A DNA stretch of 64,000 bases from Clostridium hydrogeniformans DSM 21757 (GTDB taxonomy: Bacteria; Bacillota; Clostridia; Clostridiales; Clostridiaceae): NCBI RefSeq assembly GCF_000686705.1, contig NZ_KK366004.1, positions 616,364 through 680,363 on the forward strand. The letters run 5' to 3'. Position numbers and translations under genes: made by a program. The notes under the pieces were generated by a model that was given only the letters and a program-made list of their open reading frames with translations, was not told the origin of the DNA and made no database searches. Positions 35,832-44,884 of this stretch are shown here, piece after piece. The stretch's first letter is position 1, and every line of letters starts with the position of its first letter.

Positions 35832-36440
35832 ATGAAGAGTTTAAAAAAGATAGGTGTTCTAACCTTAGCATTAGTTATAATTATTTTTGGAGTGGTAGCA
35901 TGTAATAAACCCAAGGAGTCCTCAGAAAAGTCTGAAGTTACTGTTAAAAACTTTTTCGAAAATGTAAAAAGAGAAAGATATGAAGATGCTTTAAAAGAAG
36001 TTCGTGATGAGGATAAAGAAAGAGCAAAGGAAAGTATAAATAGTATAAATACAGAGGATGCAAAGGAAATAGGAAAAGAATTATATAAAAATTTAGATTA
36101 TAAAATAATATCAGAAGATGTTAATGGAGATAATGCCAAAGTTAAAACAGAAGTAACCCTTCCTAATACCTTAGAGATAATTACAAGGGCTGTTAAAGAT
36201 ACTACAGGAGAAAACATTCAAAATTTTATAACTAACAAAGGAAATCTTAATAGTACAAATTATACAACCATAAGAAACAATGTGATGGAAGAACTTAAAA
36301 AGCCAGATGTAACAAGAAAAACTAAAAATTATGACTTAGATTTAGTTAAGGTAAATGGTAAATGGAAAATGGTTGGGAATGATGAGCTTATGAATGCCTT
36401 AAGCGGAGATTTATATAGATATCAAGGATTATACAAGTAA
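35832..36440 (+). CDS. Predicted lipoprotein, DUF4878/DUF5105-like
   Basis: A 202-residue exported protein. Its signal peptide MKSLKKIGVLTLALVIIIFG ends in the lipobox VVAC. The mature part resembles the NTF2-like accessory lipoproteins common in clostridia: VKNFFENVKRERYEDAL near the start and DLVKVNGKWKMVGNDELMNAL at the end. The ORF opens at 35814, but AAAGGAGA at 35817-35824 indicates ATG 35832. The function is unknown. A terminator follows. Confidence 0.75.
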   Translation: MKSLKKIGVLTLALVIIIFGVVACNKPKESSEKSEVTVKNFFENVKRERYEDALKEVRDEDKERAKESINSINTEDAKEIGKELYKNLDYKIISEDVNGDNAKVKTEVTLPNTLEIITRAVKDTTGENIQNFITNKGNLNSTNYTTIRNNVMEELKKPDVTRKTKNYDLDLVKVNGKWKMVGNDELMNALSGDLYRYQGLYK

Positions 36441-36441
36441 T

Positions 36442-36483
36442 TTAAAAAATCTAGAGGGAAACACATCTCTCTAGATTTTTTAA
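36442..36483 (+). terminator. Terminator after lipoprotein gene
   Basis: TTAAAAAATCTAGAG pairs with CTCTAGATTTTTTAA. Beyond it, the gap to 36810 has a 12-bp AT palindrome (ATAATTAACTAT / ATAGTTAATTAT at 36544-36571), a small AAGCTG / CAGCTT hairpin near 36610 and no gene. Confidence 0.85.
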
Positions 36484-36810
36484 ATTGATTTTTTATTTTC
36501 TTATATCATGATAAAATACTACTTGGGAAGTTTCATTTAAAATATAATTAACTATTTATATATAGTTAATTATATAATTTACATTCAACTGATTGATGAA
36601 TCAATAATTTTAAGCTGAATCTAGTCCAGCTTTCATATTACAACTTGTATATTAAGAGGGATTTTTAAATTATAAGGGTATTATAGTTTAAGTAATCTCT
36701 AATTTTAAGAGAAGTTATAAAAGCTCATTATACATAGACTTACTTTAAGCTTATAGGTAATAGGAGATTAGGTTAGCCAAAATAGATAAGATAATATAAA
36801 AGAGGATATA

Positions 36811-39771
36811 ATGGAGAAAGTATTTAGTGTTTTAGATAATATAGTATATATTTATATAGATTTTATAGAGAGTAACAATGAAGATGGGTATTTATATATA
36901 AGAGGAATTAAAATTAAAAATAGAATACCTATGTATTACAAAGAAAAAATACAAATTAAAGAATGGAAATTAAAAAAACAACATGAGTTAATAGAAGATA
37001 ACAATCATATTAGTGGAGATAGAGAACTTCAAGATTTTAAGAATTTTTTAGAAGAAATGCCTGTAATATATCATGGGGATGACTCAGTCTTAAAAGGTAT
37101 ATATATAATAAATAAAGAATTTCATATAAAAAATAAGTTTCTGGATTCTAAGGAACTTATAGCTTTATTGAATCCATCACTGGAGGATTACACTCTCAAG
37201 GGGTTAAAAAGCTACATTAAAATAAAAAATGGTTATTATAACAAACCTATGGAATATGAGAACTTAACATTAGAATTAGTAAATAAGTTTTTAAGCGACT
37301 TTTGGATGGAAAATCCTTTGATTATTCCAAGAGAATTTGACAATTTAAGAACATGGCCATGGTATTCTTATATTCAACCTAAAAGTATAACTATGGATAA
37401 TAAAGACTTTTATAAAGAAGAGAAATTTAAAGAAGATCATATTAAAGTTAATTATAAAAGATATGAAGAGTTATTTAATGATGAGGGCTTATGGAAAAGA
37501 TATCATAGCAACTATAGGGTAAGAGAAAATCAAGTAAAACTTAGCACTCATATTAAAGAAGGCATTTTAAAAAAGAATATAACTTTAGTGGAAGCACCTA
37601 CAGGTATAGGTAAAAGCATGGCATATCTTTTGCCTTCATCTATATTTTGTCACTTTAATAAGGATAAGAAGATGTTTATATCTACTAATACTAAGGGGCT
37701 TCAAAAACAATTAGTTACTAAGGACATCCCAAATTTATTAAAAATACTAAAGTTAAATAATGTGAAATATGTGCTTATAAAAGGAAAGAGCAATTATTTT
37801 TGTATAGATAGATTTAATTATCTAGAGGAGGACTTAATTACAAATAATCCATTGGCCTATGTCTATATTTATAGATATATAAATGACTATGGTCTTGGAG
37901 ATATTGAAGAGGTTAACCCTTATATAAGAGAAAAATTTAACTTAGAAAAGCTTATTCCTCATTGCTTTTGTGACTCAGAACTGTGTAACATAGAAGAATG
38001 TGCTTATGATGAGAGATGCTATTATGCAAAGAAGGTTAGAAGCCTTGAGGAAGGAAATATCATAGTTATTAATCACTCACTTCTACTTAGGTGGCCCTAT
38101 GAAAATTATGCAAAAATACAGCATCTTATAATGGATGAGGCACATAACCTTTCTATGGAAGCCTATGAGGCTTATGAAGAAGAAGTTAATACTTTAGATA
38201 TTTATAAGGCTTTAATGGACATATATAATAAAGAAAGTAATAAAGGTTTTTTACTTTATTTAAGCCATAAGAGTCAAGGCGCCTTTGATTTAAATAATAT
38301 TTATAATTATATAGTTAGCCTTAGCTATAATATAGAAGCTGTGAAGTCCTCTATTATTAAGTATGCTGATGATAAAAAGATAACTAATGAATATGATTTA
38401 AATGAAAAGTTTAATTTAGAGGATGGAGTATTAAAAGGGGTAAAGGCTAATCTTAATAGATTAGGTAATAATATGTATAACTTTTTAGAAGAGATAAATA
38501 AGGGACTTTCTAACATAGAAAATAAAGAAAACTTTAAAAATGATATTAGAGTTAAAATCCTTAAGGAAAGATGTAAGTTTTTAAATAATATAAAAGATAA
38601 TATAGAAAAATTTATATTAAATCAAGAGGAAGGGTATTGTTATTCTTTTCAGCTTCATAAAGGCTATAAGTGGTGGAGTCTTAAAATAACTCCCTTAGAT
38701 ATTTCAGGATTTTTCCACAAAAAAGTCATAAGTGATTTAGAAAGTGGACTTTTTATATCTGCTACACTTTCAACAGAAGGGAAATATAATGATTTAAAGA
38801 GAACTCTTGGAATTAATTTATGTGAGAAAAGCCAAGAAAATAGGAAGGATGTAATTGATATAAATCCTATAGAATCATCCTTTCACTATGAAAAAAGAAG
38901 TGTGGTATATGCTCCTAAGTTTTATAGCGCTATAAATGAAAATGTAGAAGAATACTCTTTAGAACTTTTAGATAAATTTAAAGAAATTCTAAAAATCATA
39001 GAAGGTAATGTTCTTATGCTTTTTACTAATATAAGACGGCTTAAGGAATTTAAAAAACTTATAAAAGAAGAAGAAGAAAACTTAAGAATTAAAATTATTA
39101 CAGATAAAAATGAAATAAATAATCTTAAAAAGAGAGATAATACCTATGTATTTTTAGGGTCTAAGGGAATGTTTGAAGGGATAGATATACCAGGAGATAG
39201 TATGAACACTGTAATTTTAGATAAAATTCCAAATATAAATAGCAATGACCCTTTTTATGAAGCCTTAATAGAAAAGAATATGAGAGGGAAGGAAGACTAT
39301 TGGAGATGTTATAATAAAATTAATTATCCAATTGTATCCATAGCTACAAAACAAATCTTTGGGAGACTTATAAGAACAGAATATGATTATGGAAGTTTAT
39401 TTATCATGGGAAAGTTTTATGAGGAAAATCAAAATACAAGGAAGCTTCAAGAAGAACTTCATAGAAGTCCTGTTATACGAGGGGATATTGAAGATATAAA
39501 GAAGGATTTAGAAAAAAGGACAAGGTATTGGATTAAACTAAACTTGTTAAAAATTTTAAAAGAAGAAGCTTTTAAGGAACTAAAATATATAAATATAATA
39601 GAGAAAAAAGAAGAGGTTTTAAATTTAAAGCTTAAAAATGAACTTAGAAAAAATAAATTAAATGATAATATATATCTGAAAATTTATCCTAATATATTTT
39701 TAAAGACTAAAGATAGGATAATAAAATTTAATAAAAAAGAACAGGATTATATATATAAAATACTTACATAG
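36811..39771 (+). CDS. DinG/Rad3-type superfamily 2 DNA helicase
   Basis: A 986-residue ATP-dependent helicase of the XPD/DinG group, likely in DNA repair. An N-terminal region of about 240 residues precedes Walker A EAPTGIGKSMAYLLP. Four cysteines in CFCDSELCNIEECAYDERC look like the iron-sulfur cluster site. DEAH is in LIMDEAHNLSMEAYE. The C-terminal helicase motifs are SATLSTEG, FTNIRR, GSKGMFEGIDIPG and QIFGRLIRTEYDYG. The N-terminal domain is not an obvious exonuclease, unlike Bacillus DinG. AAAGAGGATATA precedes the ATG. It overlaps no neighbour and is followed 19 bases later by the C_GCAxxG_C_C gene. Confidence 0.87.
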   Translation: MEKVFSVLDNIVYIYIDFIESNNEDGYLYIRGIKIKNRIPMYYKEKIQIKEWKLKKQHELIEDNNHISGDRELQDFKNFLEEMPVIYHGDDSVLKGIYIINKEFHIKNKFLDSKELIALLNPSLEDYTLKGLKSYIKIKNGYYNKPMEYENLTLELVNKFLSDFWMENPLIIPREFDNLRTWPWYSYIQPKSITMDNKDFYKEEKFKEDHIKVNYKRYEELFNDEGLWKRYHSNYRVRENQVKLSTHIKEGILKKNITLVEAPTGIGKSMAYLLPSSIFCHFNKDKKMFISTNTKGLQKQLVTKDIPNLLKILKLNNVKYVLIKGKSNYFCIDRFNYLEEDLITNNPLAYVYIYRYINDYGLGDIEEVNPYIREKFNLEKLIPHCFCDSELCNIEECAYDERCYYAKKVRSLEEGNIIVINHSLLLRWPYENYAKIQHLIMDEAHNLSMEAYEAYEEEVNTLDIYKALMDIYNKESNKGFLLYLSHKSQGAFDLNNIYNYIVSLSYNIEAVKSSIIKYADDKKITNEYDLNEKFNLEDGVLKGVKANLNRLGNNMYNFLEEINKGLSNIENKENFKNDIRVKILKERCKFLNNIKDNIEKFILNQEEGYCYSFQLHKGYKWWSLKITPLDISGFFHKKVISDLESGLFISATLSTEGKYNDLKRTLGINLCEKSQENRKDVIDINPIESSFHYEKRSVVYAPKFYSAINENVEEYSLELLDKFKEILKIIEGNVLMLFTNIRRLKEFKKLIKEEEENLRIKIITDKNEINNLKKRDNTYVFLGSKGMFEGIDIPGDSMNTVILDKIPNINSNDPFYEALIEKNMRGKEDYWRCYNKINYPIVSIATKQIFGRLIRTEYDYGSLFIMGKFYEENQNTRKLQEELHRSPVIRGDIEDIKKDLEKRTRYWIKLNLLKILKEEAFKELKYINIIEKKEEVLNLKLKNELRKNKLNDNIYLKIYPNIFLKTKDRIIKFNKKEQDYIYKILT

Positions 39772-39790
39772 GAGGATTGGAGGGAAAATA

Positions 39791-40147
39791 TTGAAGGCAA
39801 AAGAACATTTTATGGAAGGGTTAAATTGTTGTGAAGCTATAATAGCCTCTTCCAATGATAATTTAAATACAAGTATTCCTATATCTATAGGAAGTGGTAT
39901 GGGAGGAGGGATGGGAGTTGGACTTACCTGTGGTGCTATTACAGGAGGAAATATGATTCTTGGGATATTAAAGGGAAGAAACTCTTTAGAGGAAAATAAT
40001 CAGTGTAAAATTCAGGTTATGGAACTTATGAATTCAGTACTAGAAAAGTATGGCTCTGTAAATTGTATGGAACTTAGAGCCAAGGGAATTGATTGTAATG
40101 AAATAGTTGAGTTTATAGATGAGTATTTAAAAAAGGTAAATATATAG
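39791..40147 (+). CDS. C_GCAxxG_C_C family redox-type protein
   Basis: A 118-residue member of the C_GCAxxG_C_C family, thought to be redox-active and often linked to electron-transfer genes. Conserved residues are visible: NCCEAIIAS at the N-terminus, GSGMGGGMGVGLTCGAITGG, QCKIQVMEL and the C-terminal NCMELRAKGIDCNEIV. The start is TTG after GGAGGGAAAA. It probably shares a transcript with the helicase gene. Confidence 0.78.
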   Translation: MKAKEHFMEGLNCCEAIIASSNDNLNTSIPISIGSGMGGGMGVGLTCGAITGGNMILGILKGRNSLEENNQCKIQVMELMNSVLEKYGSVNCMELRAKGIDCNEIVEFIDEYLKKVNI

Positions 40148-40324
40148 GTTTTTTACATAAACACTTAACTTATTTATTAAAAATATACTTTATTTATTTA
40201 GGGTTAGATATATGTATAAATTAGCTTTAAAGATTAAAACTCTATAAAAATAATTTAAGATTATAGTTTTTAAATTTTATATTATATAATATTTTAAATA
40301 TTATAAGTCATACTTATAGTTATA

Positions 40325-40370
40325 AAAGCCCACTAAGTATTATGGATTAATACTTAGTGGGCTTAATTTA
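40325..40370. terminator. Bidirectional terminator between convergent genes
   Basis: AAGCCCACTAAGTATTA pairs with TAATACTTAGTGGGCTT. A T-rich flank on each side lets it serve both the forward gene ending at 40147 and the reverse gene ending at 40382. Confidence 0.82.
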
Positions 40371-40381
40371 AAATTAATATC

Positions 40382-41116
40382 CTAGTAATTATAGTTCTTT
40401 TTTACATCTTCATAGAAGATAGCGGTAGAGGTTCTAACATAAGGCAATAGCCAAAGTAATCCAATGCCTAAGGTAAATATAGATAGAATCCACCAACCTA
40501 TAAATGATAAATGAAGTAGAAATAATTTAATTTTATAACCCTTCATCATATTTACACTTTCCTCTATGGCATCATAGGAGCCTAAAAGTGGATTATCAAG
40601 AAGCATAAAATGTGCTAGTGCATATCTATTTAAAAAGATTCCAAGAATAATACAAATAATTATAAAAGTAATTATAATGAGGAAGATTGCAGGAGTAAAT
40701 ATATATTTACTACCATGATAATTTACTTCTGCAATTGAAGGATGAAATAAAGCTCCTGTTATGGTTAAAACCACAACTATAATTGCAGGTATTGACCATA
40801 AAAGACTAAAAATTGTAGTTAAAAGATGGCAAAGAAAATATCTCAAAAAACTTTTAAATGGATAAAATAGGTCTTCAAGAGAGGTTTTTTCTTTTCTACT
40901 AAGTTTAAGGAAAAAATAATTTACTCCAGCAATTAATGGACCTAAAATTATAAAAAATAAAAGGTTTAATAAAACACCTCCAAATCCATATTTATGTGTA
41001 CTAGGAAGTGTTAATAAGGAGTCTATTAAGAAAAAAATAAAATAGCATAGAACAGCTTGTCCCCAATTACCTTTTAAAGAATCTCTAGCAGATTTTCTTA
41101 TAGTATAAAAGTTCAT
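40382..41116 (-). CDS. DUF975 family membrane protein
   Basis: A 244-residue protein with about six helices. The N-terminus MNFYTIRKSARDSLKGNWGQ is the DUF975 signature, and DAIEESVNMMKGYKIKLFLL and the glycine/leucine helix before the C-terminus also fit. The function is unknown. AGGAGGAAA lies before the ATG on the reverse strand. Confidence 0.8.
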   Translation of the reverse strand: MNFYTIRKSARDSLKGNWGQAVLCYFIFFLIDSLLTLPSTHKYGFGGVLLNLLFFIILGPLIAGVNYFFLKLSRKEKTSLEDLFYPFKSFLRYFLCHLLTTIFSLLWSIPAIIVVVLTITGALFHPSIAEVNYHGSKYIFTPAIFLIIITFIIICIILGIFLNRYALAHFMLLDNPLLGSYDAIEESVNMMKGYKIKLFLLHLSFIGWWILSIFTLGIGLLWLLPYVRTSTAIFYEDVKKNYNY

Positions 41117-41371
41117 ATTTTCCTCCTAAATATTAAATATATTTATAAATATATTTAATATTTTATACATATATGAATGAGTTGGTGAATATTACCAAAG
41201 GAATTGTGAAAAATACTAAAAAAATTATAACTTATTACATAAAGTTTAAAAACTTTTCTTTAGGTTATATTAAGAAAATTAATAATAGAATTTAATAGAA
41301 ATACCATGAATTCATTCCAGCATATAAAATCTCTAAGGTGGAGATAATATTTAATGAAGGAGTGATAGAAA

Positions 41372-41497
41372 ATGGGACATAGAGAAGATAAAAAAGCAAA
41401 AAAAAGAACAGATAAATTTAAAAAGCCAGAGATAATTCATGAGGATGAAATGAAAAAACATAAGAGTAAGAATACTATAGGTAGTACAATAGGATAG
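41372..41497 (+). CDS. Small basic protein, 41 residues
   Basis: AAGGAG lies eight bases before the ATG. The product starts MGHREDKKAKKRTDKFKKPE and has about one third Lys/Arg, with HEDEMKKHKSK after it; it is probably unstructured. The family is not recognised. The next small ORF begins 15 bases downstream with its own GGAGAG site, and a terminator at 41785 ends the pair. Confidence 0.55.
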   Translation: MGHREDKKAKKRTDKFKKPEIIHEDEMKKHKSKNTIGSTIG

Positions 41498-41512
41498 AAA
41501 GGAGAGCTGGTT

Positions 41513-41674
41513 ATGACAAGGGAATTTAAAAAAGGTGAATATGGGATAGCAGCAGATAAAGCTAAAAGTCTTCTAGATAAAGGTATAGGTATTACAGAAA
41601 TAATATCCATGACTGGGCTTACAGAAGAAAGAATAAATAAACTTCATAAGAAAATGAGGGACAAGTTAACATAA
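41513..41674 (+). CDS. Small helical protein, 53 residues
   Basis: AAAGGAGAG precedes the ATG. The product contains AADKAKSLLDKGIGITEIIS and then TGLTEERINKLHKKMRDKL, two or three helices with the look of a short helix-turn-helix: LLDKGIGITEIISMTGLTEE resembles the phage-type pattern of a small DNA-binding or adaptor protein. No family is certain. It shares a transcript with the 41-residue ORF. Confidence 0.58.
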   Translation: MTREFKKGEYGIAADKAKSLLDKGIGITEIISMTGLTEERINKLHKKMRDKLT

Positions 41675-41784
41675 AATAAATCTTAAGGAAAGATTTTATA
41701 AATTTCTATTTATTTCACAAAGATTTTTCTAATTTAGTATATATAGATTAAGTTATATATAAATTATTTAAATATTTAATATAA

Positions 41785-41820
41785 AGGAAAGATATTGCAT
41801 ATCTTTCCTAATTTTCTTTT
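41785..41820 (+). terminator. Terminator after the two small ORFs
   Basis: AGGAAAGATAT pairs with ATATCTTTCCT around TGC, followed by AATTTTCTTTTT. Confidence 0.85.
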
Positions 41821-41981
41821 TATAATTATAATGAATTTTCATATATTATGGTGTAGAATATAAACTGTAAAATCTACATAAGAAGATTAAAAATAGTTAG
41901 TAGATAGAATGGCTATTTTAGATTATATTTAATAAAAATACAAAGTTTAAATTGCGTTTTAGCATTTGTGGGGGGAATCTT

Positions 41982-42971
41982 ATGAAAAAAGTAGCGGTAA
42001 TTTTTAATGGTGGAACTATATCTATGAAGGTGGATCCAAAATTAAAGGCAGCGGTGCCAAGTCTCACAGGAGAAGAAATAATGTCTATGGTGACAGGAAT
42101 TGAAAACTATGCAGAGATAGAGTCTCATACTTTTTCTTCTATGCCAGGACCACATATGACTCCAGAGATAATGCTTCAGTTATCAAAGTTTATAGAGGAA
42201 CTTTTAAATAGAGGAGATATAGATGGGGTTGTAGTTACCCATGGAACAGATACTTTAGAAGAAACTGCTTATTTAGTGGATTTAACCTTAAATACAGATA
42301 AACCAGTAATTTTTACAGGATCTATGAGAAGTGGGTCAGAGCTTGGTTATGATGGACCTTCTAACTTAGCAGCTTCTATATGTACGGCCATATCAGAAGA
42401 AGCCAGAGGTAGAGGTGTATTAGTTTGTTTAAATGGAGATTTAAATTGTGCTAGGGAAGTTACAAAAACTAATTCCATGTCTCTTGATACCTTTAGGACT
42501 CCTAATTTTGGACCAATAGGTATGGTGGATAATAATAAGGTGTTATTTTATAGAAATAGTTATAACAAGGAAAATTATCACATAGATGAAATAGAGTCTA
42601 AGGTAGCTTTAATAAAATGTGCTGTAGGTATGGATTCAGCCTTTATAAATTATTCTATAGATAATGGATACAAAGGTATAGTTATAGAGGCTATGGGAAG
42701 AGGGAATATTCCACCTGAGATGGTAGAAGGAGTTAGGCGTGCCATAGAAAAAGATATACCAGTAGTTGTAGTATCAAGATGCTTTGAGGGAAGAGTTTGT
42801 GATTCTTATGGCTATCCAGGTGGGGGTAAAGATATAAGAAATCTTGGTGTTATTTTTGGTGATACCCTTCCAGGACAAAAGGCTAGAATAAAACTTATGG
42901 TTGCTTTAAGTAAAACTAAGGACATGAAAGAACTAAAAACTATATTTGAAAAGCACTTATATAGTGTTTAA
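41982..42971 (+). CDS. L-asparaginase, type I
   Basis: Hydrolyses asparagine to aspartate and ammonia. The 329-residue protein has the first catalytic threonine in VIFNGGTISM and the second in VVTHGTDTLEETAYLVDLT, plus FTGSMRSGSELGYDGPSNL and a C-terminal regulatory-like domain. No signal peptide is seen, so it is likely cytoplasmic. The ORF opens at 41952, but GGGGGAA lies just before ATG 41982, which also starts with MKKVAVIFNGG. Confidence 0.92.
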   Translation: MKKVAVIFNGGTISMKVDPKLKAAVPSLTGEEIMSMVTGIENYAEIESHTFSSMPGPHMTPEIMLQLSKFIEELLNRGDIDGVVVTHGTDTLEETAYLVDLTLNTDKPVIFTGSMRSGSELGYDGPSNLAASICTAISEEARGRGVLVCLNGDLNCAREVTKTNSMSLDTFRTPNFGPIGMVDNNKVLFYRNSYNKENYHIDEIESKVALIKCAVGMDSAFINYSIDNGYKGIVIEAMGRGNIPPEMVEGVRRAIEKDIPVVVVSRCFEGRVCDSYGYPGGGKDIRNLGVIFGDTLPGQKARIKLMVALSKTKDMKELKTIFEKHLYSV

Positions 42972-42999
42972 TAAATTGAAGTTAATTTACCTTAAAAAT

Positions 43000-43091
43000 A
43001 AAGGAGCTGTGGAACTAAAGACTTTACATACAATATATTGATTTGCAAATTTTAAATTAGCAAAATATATTGTAGTATTTATTCTTAGTTA
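43000..43091. repeat. Palindromic repeat element, copy 2 (inverted, one end lost)
   Basis: This matches the reverse complement of copy 1 (29859-29964) over about 90 bases with few substitutions, for example CATACAATATATTGATTTGC and TATTGTAGTATTTATTCTTA. The left end AAGGAGCTGT has one change from AAGGGGCTGT. The right end stops at CTTAGTT and lacks the ACAGCCCC terminus. Confidence 0.75.
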
Positions 43092-43165
43092 AAATATAGT
43101 TTTATTAGACTGGAGGTTTTCCGGGCTTAGAATTATATAAATTTTTAATTTATTGAATGATAAAA

Positions 43166-43207
43166 TCCTATTTAGTTAAGGATAAGTATAACTAAATAGG
43201 ACTTTTT
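43166..43207 (+). terminator. Terminator-like hairpin downstream of asparaginase
   Basis: TCCTATTTAGTTA (43166-43178) pairs with TAACTAAATAGGA (43189-43201), followed by CTTTTTAA. Confidence 0.75.
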
Positions 43208-43252
43208 AATACCTTTACAACTTATAAATGCGAACTTGGATTTGATATACTT

Positions 43253-43314
43253 TTTATATAGTTCGTATATTGACATAAGATAAATCTATATGATAGAATA
43301 ATATTCGTGATATG
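43253..43314 (+). promoter_or_regulatory. Promoter and PurR-like sites before permease 1
   Basis: TTGACA and TAGAAT with an 18-base spacer. ATAGTTCGTATAT just upstream matches 12 of 13 positions of the reverse PurBox (AWWGTTCGGWWWT). AATATTCGT follows the -10 directly. The same TATATTGACA and AATATTCGT arrangement recurs before the paralogue. Confidence 0.5.
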
Positions 43315-43369
43315 ACATGATACAGCACTAAAGATAAAGAGGATATTTATTCCTTGAGGAGGTAATGTT

Positions 43370-44713
43370 TTGATAGAAAAAATTTTTAAGTTAAAAGAAA
43401 ATAACACTAATGTTAAAAAGGAGATTGTGGCAGGGGTAATAACTTTTTTAACTATGGCTTATATTATAGCGGTTAACCCAGATATACTTAGCAATACTGG
43501 GATGGACAAGGGTGCCTTAGTAACAGCTACATGTCTTTCAGCAGGGTTAGCTACTTTACTTATGGGAGCTTATGCAAATCTTCCTTTTGCACTGGCGTCA
43601 GGAATGGGAATAAATGCATTTTTTGCTTTTAGTGTAGTTTTAGGCTTAGGAATTACCTGGGAACAAGCCTTAACGGCAGTTTTTATAGAAGGAATAATTT
43701 TTATAATATTATCTTTAACTAAACTTCGTGAAATAGTGGTTAATAAAATTCCACTAACTTTAAAATATGCGGTAACATCAGGAGTTGGATTATTTATAAG
43801 CTTTGTAGGATTTGTTAATAGTGGAATAGTGGTTAAAAATGATGCTACTTTAGTATCCATGGGAAACTTAAAATCTCCAGTAGTTATAATAAGTGTAATA
43901 GGAATAATTACTATAGTTATACTACATAAGGCCAATGTTAAAGGATCTCTTTTATGGGGAATAGTTTTAAGTACTATAATAGCTTGGGGATATGCCTATT
44001 TTAATCCAGAAATGGCTAAAGCCTATAATATTATGCTTCCACAAGGAATAATAAAATATGAGAGCATAGCTCCTGTAGCTTTTAAATTAGATTTTTCATT
44101 TATATATAACATGAATACCTTATGGAATTTTGTAATAATAATATTTACATTTTTATTTGTGGATTTCTTTAATACTTTAGGTACATTAGTAGGAGTGGCA
44201 TCTAAGGCAGGCATGTTAGATAAGGATGGAAATATAAAGGATGCAGGAAAAGCTTTACTTACAGATGCTATTAGTACAACCTTTGGAGCGGTGCTTGGAG
44301 TATCAGCTGTAACTGTTTATGTTGAAAGTTCCACAGGGGTAGCTGAAGGGGGAAGAACAGGTCTTACAGCAGTTACCACAGGGATATTATTTTTAATAGC
44401 TATGTTTTTTGCTCCTTTATTTGTAGCAATACCAGCTAGTGCTACAGCGCCAGCTTTAATAATAGTAGGATTCTTCATGATGGATAATATAGGGAAAATA
44501 GATTTCACAGATTTTGCAGAAGGAATACCAGCATTTTTAACTATAATATTAATGCCATTAACCTATAGTATAGGGGATGCTTTGACCTTTGGAATATTAT
44601 CTTATGTAATAATAAATCTAGGATTAACTATACTAGGTAAAAAGGAAAATAAGGTCTCAGGAGTAATGATATGTTTAGCATTAATATTCCTGTTGAAAAT
44701 AGTTGTATCTTAA
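43370..44713 (+). CDS. Purine permease, AzgA/PbuG-type (paralogue 1)
   Basis: Proton-coupled uptake of hypoxanthine, guanine or adenine. The 447-residue protein has about 13 helices and the family motifs AGVITFLTMAYIIAVNPDIL, GMGINAFFAFSVV, VDFFNTLGTLVG, TYVESSTGVAEGGRTGLT (as TVYVESSTGVAEGGRTGLT) and ATAPALIIVGFFMM. The start is TTG, six bases after GAGGAGGT. The overlapping ATG at 43365 runs into a stop. A close paralogue follows. Confidence 0.9.
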   Translation: MIEKIFKLKENNTNVKKEIVAGVITFLTMAYIIAVNPDILSNTGMDKGALVTATCLSAGLATLLMGAYANLPFALASGMGINAFFAFSVVLGLGITWEQALTAVFIEGIIFIILSLTKLREIVVNKIPLTLKYAVTSGVGLFISFVGFVNSGIVVKNDATLVSMGNLKSPVVIISVIGIITIVILHKANVKGSLLWGIVLSTIIAWGYAYFNPEMAKAYNIMLPQGIIKYESIAPVAFKLDFSFIYNMNTLWNFVIIIFTFLFVDFFNTLGTLVGVASKAGMLDKDGNIKDAGKALLTDAISTTFGAVLGVSAVTVYVESSTGVAEGGRTGLTAVTTGILFLIAMFFAPLFVAIPASATAPALIIVGFFMMDNIGKIDFTDFAEGIPAFLTIILMPLTYSIGDALTFGILSYVIINLGLTILGKKENKVSGVMICLALIFLLKIVVS

Positions 44714-44734
44714 GATATAAGTTATAGTTATGAA

Positions 44735-44772
44735 GATGGTGTAGTTTTTTATAAGAGCTACACTATTTTTAT
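44735..44772 (+). terminator. Terminator after permease 1
   Basis: TGGTGTAG pairs with CTACACTA (one G-T pair), followed by TTTTTATAA. Confidence 0.7.
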
Positions 44773-44819
44773 AAAAAACATACACGAAAAATAATTGAAT
44801 TTATAAAAATAATAATATG

Positions 44820-44866
44820 TATATTGACAAATGAATATTAAATAAATTAAAATAATATTCGTAGAA
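44820..44866 (+). promoter_or_regulatory. Promoter and PurR-like sites before permease 2
   Basis: TATATTGACA and TAAAAT with an 18-base spacer, then AATATTCGT, the same order as before permease 1. An upstream ACGAAA (about 44785) is a weaker half-site. Confidence 0.5.
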
Positions 44867-44884
44867 TATAAGAGGGGGATGGGT

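Noticed and set aside
42972-43369. Purine riboswitch before the permeases
   Set aside because: The conserved core of the purine aptamer (paired loops with TATA and the C/T switch) could not be found; promoter-linked PurR-like sites explain the region better.
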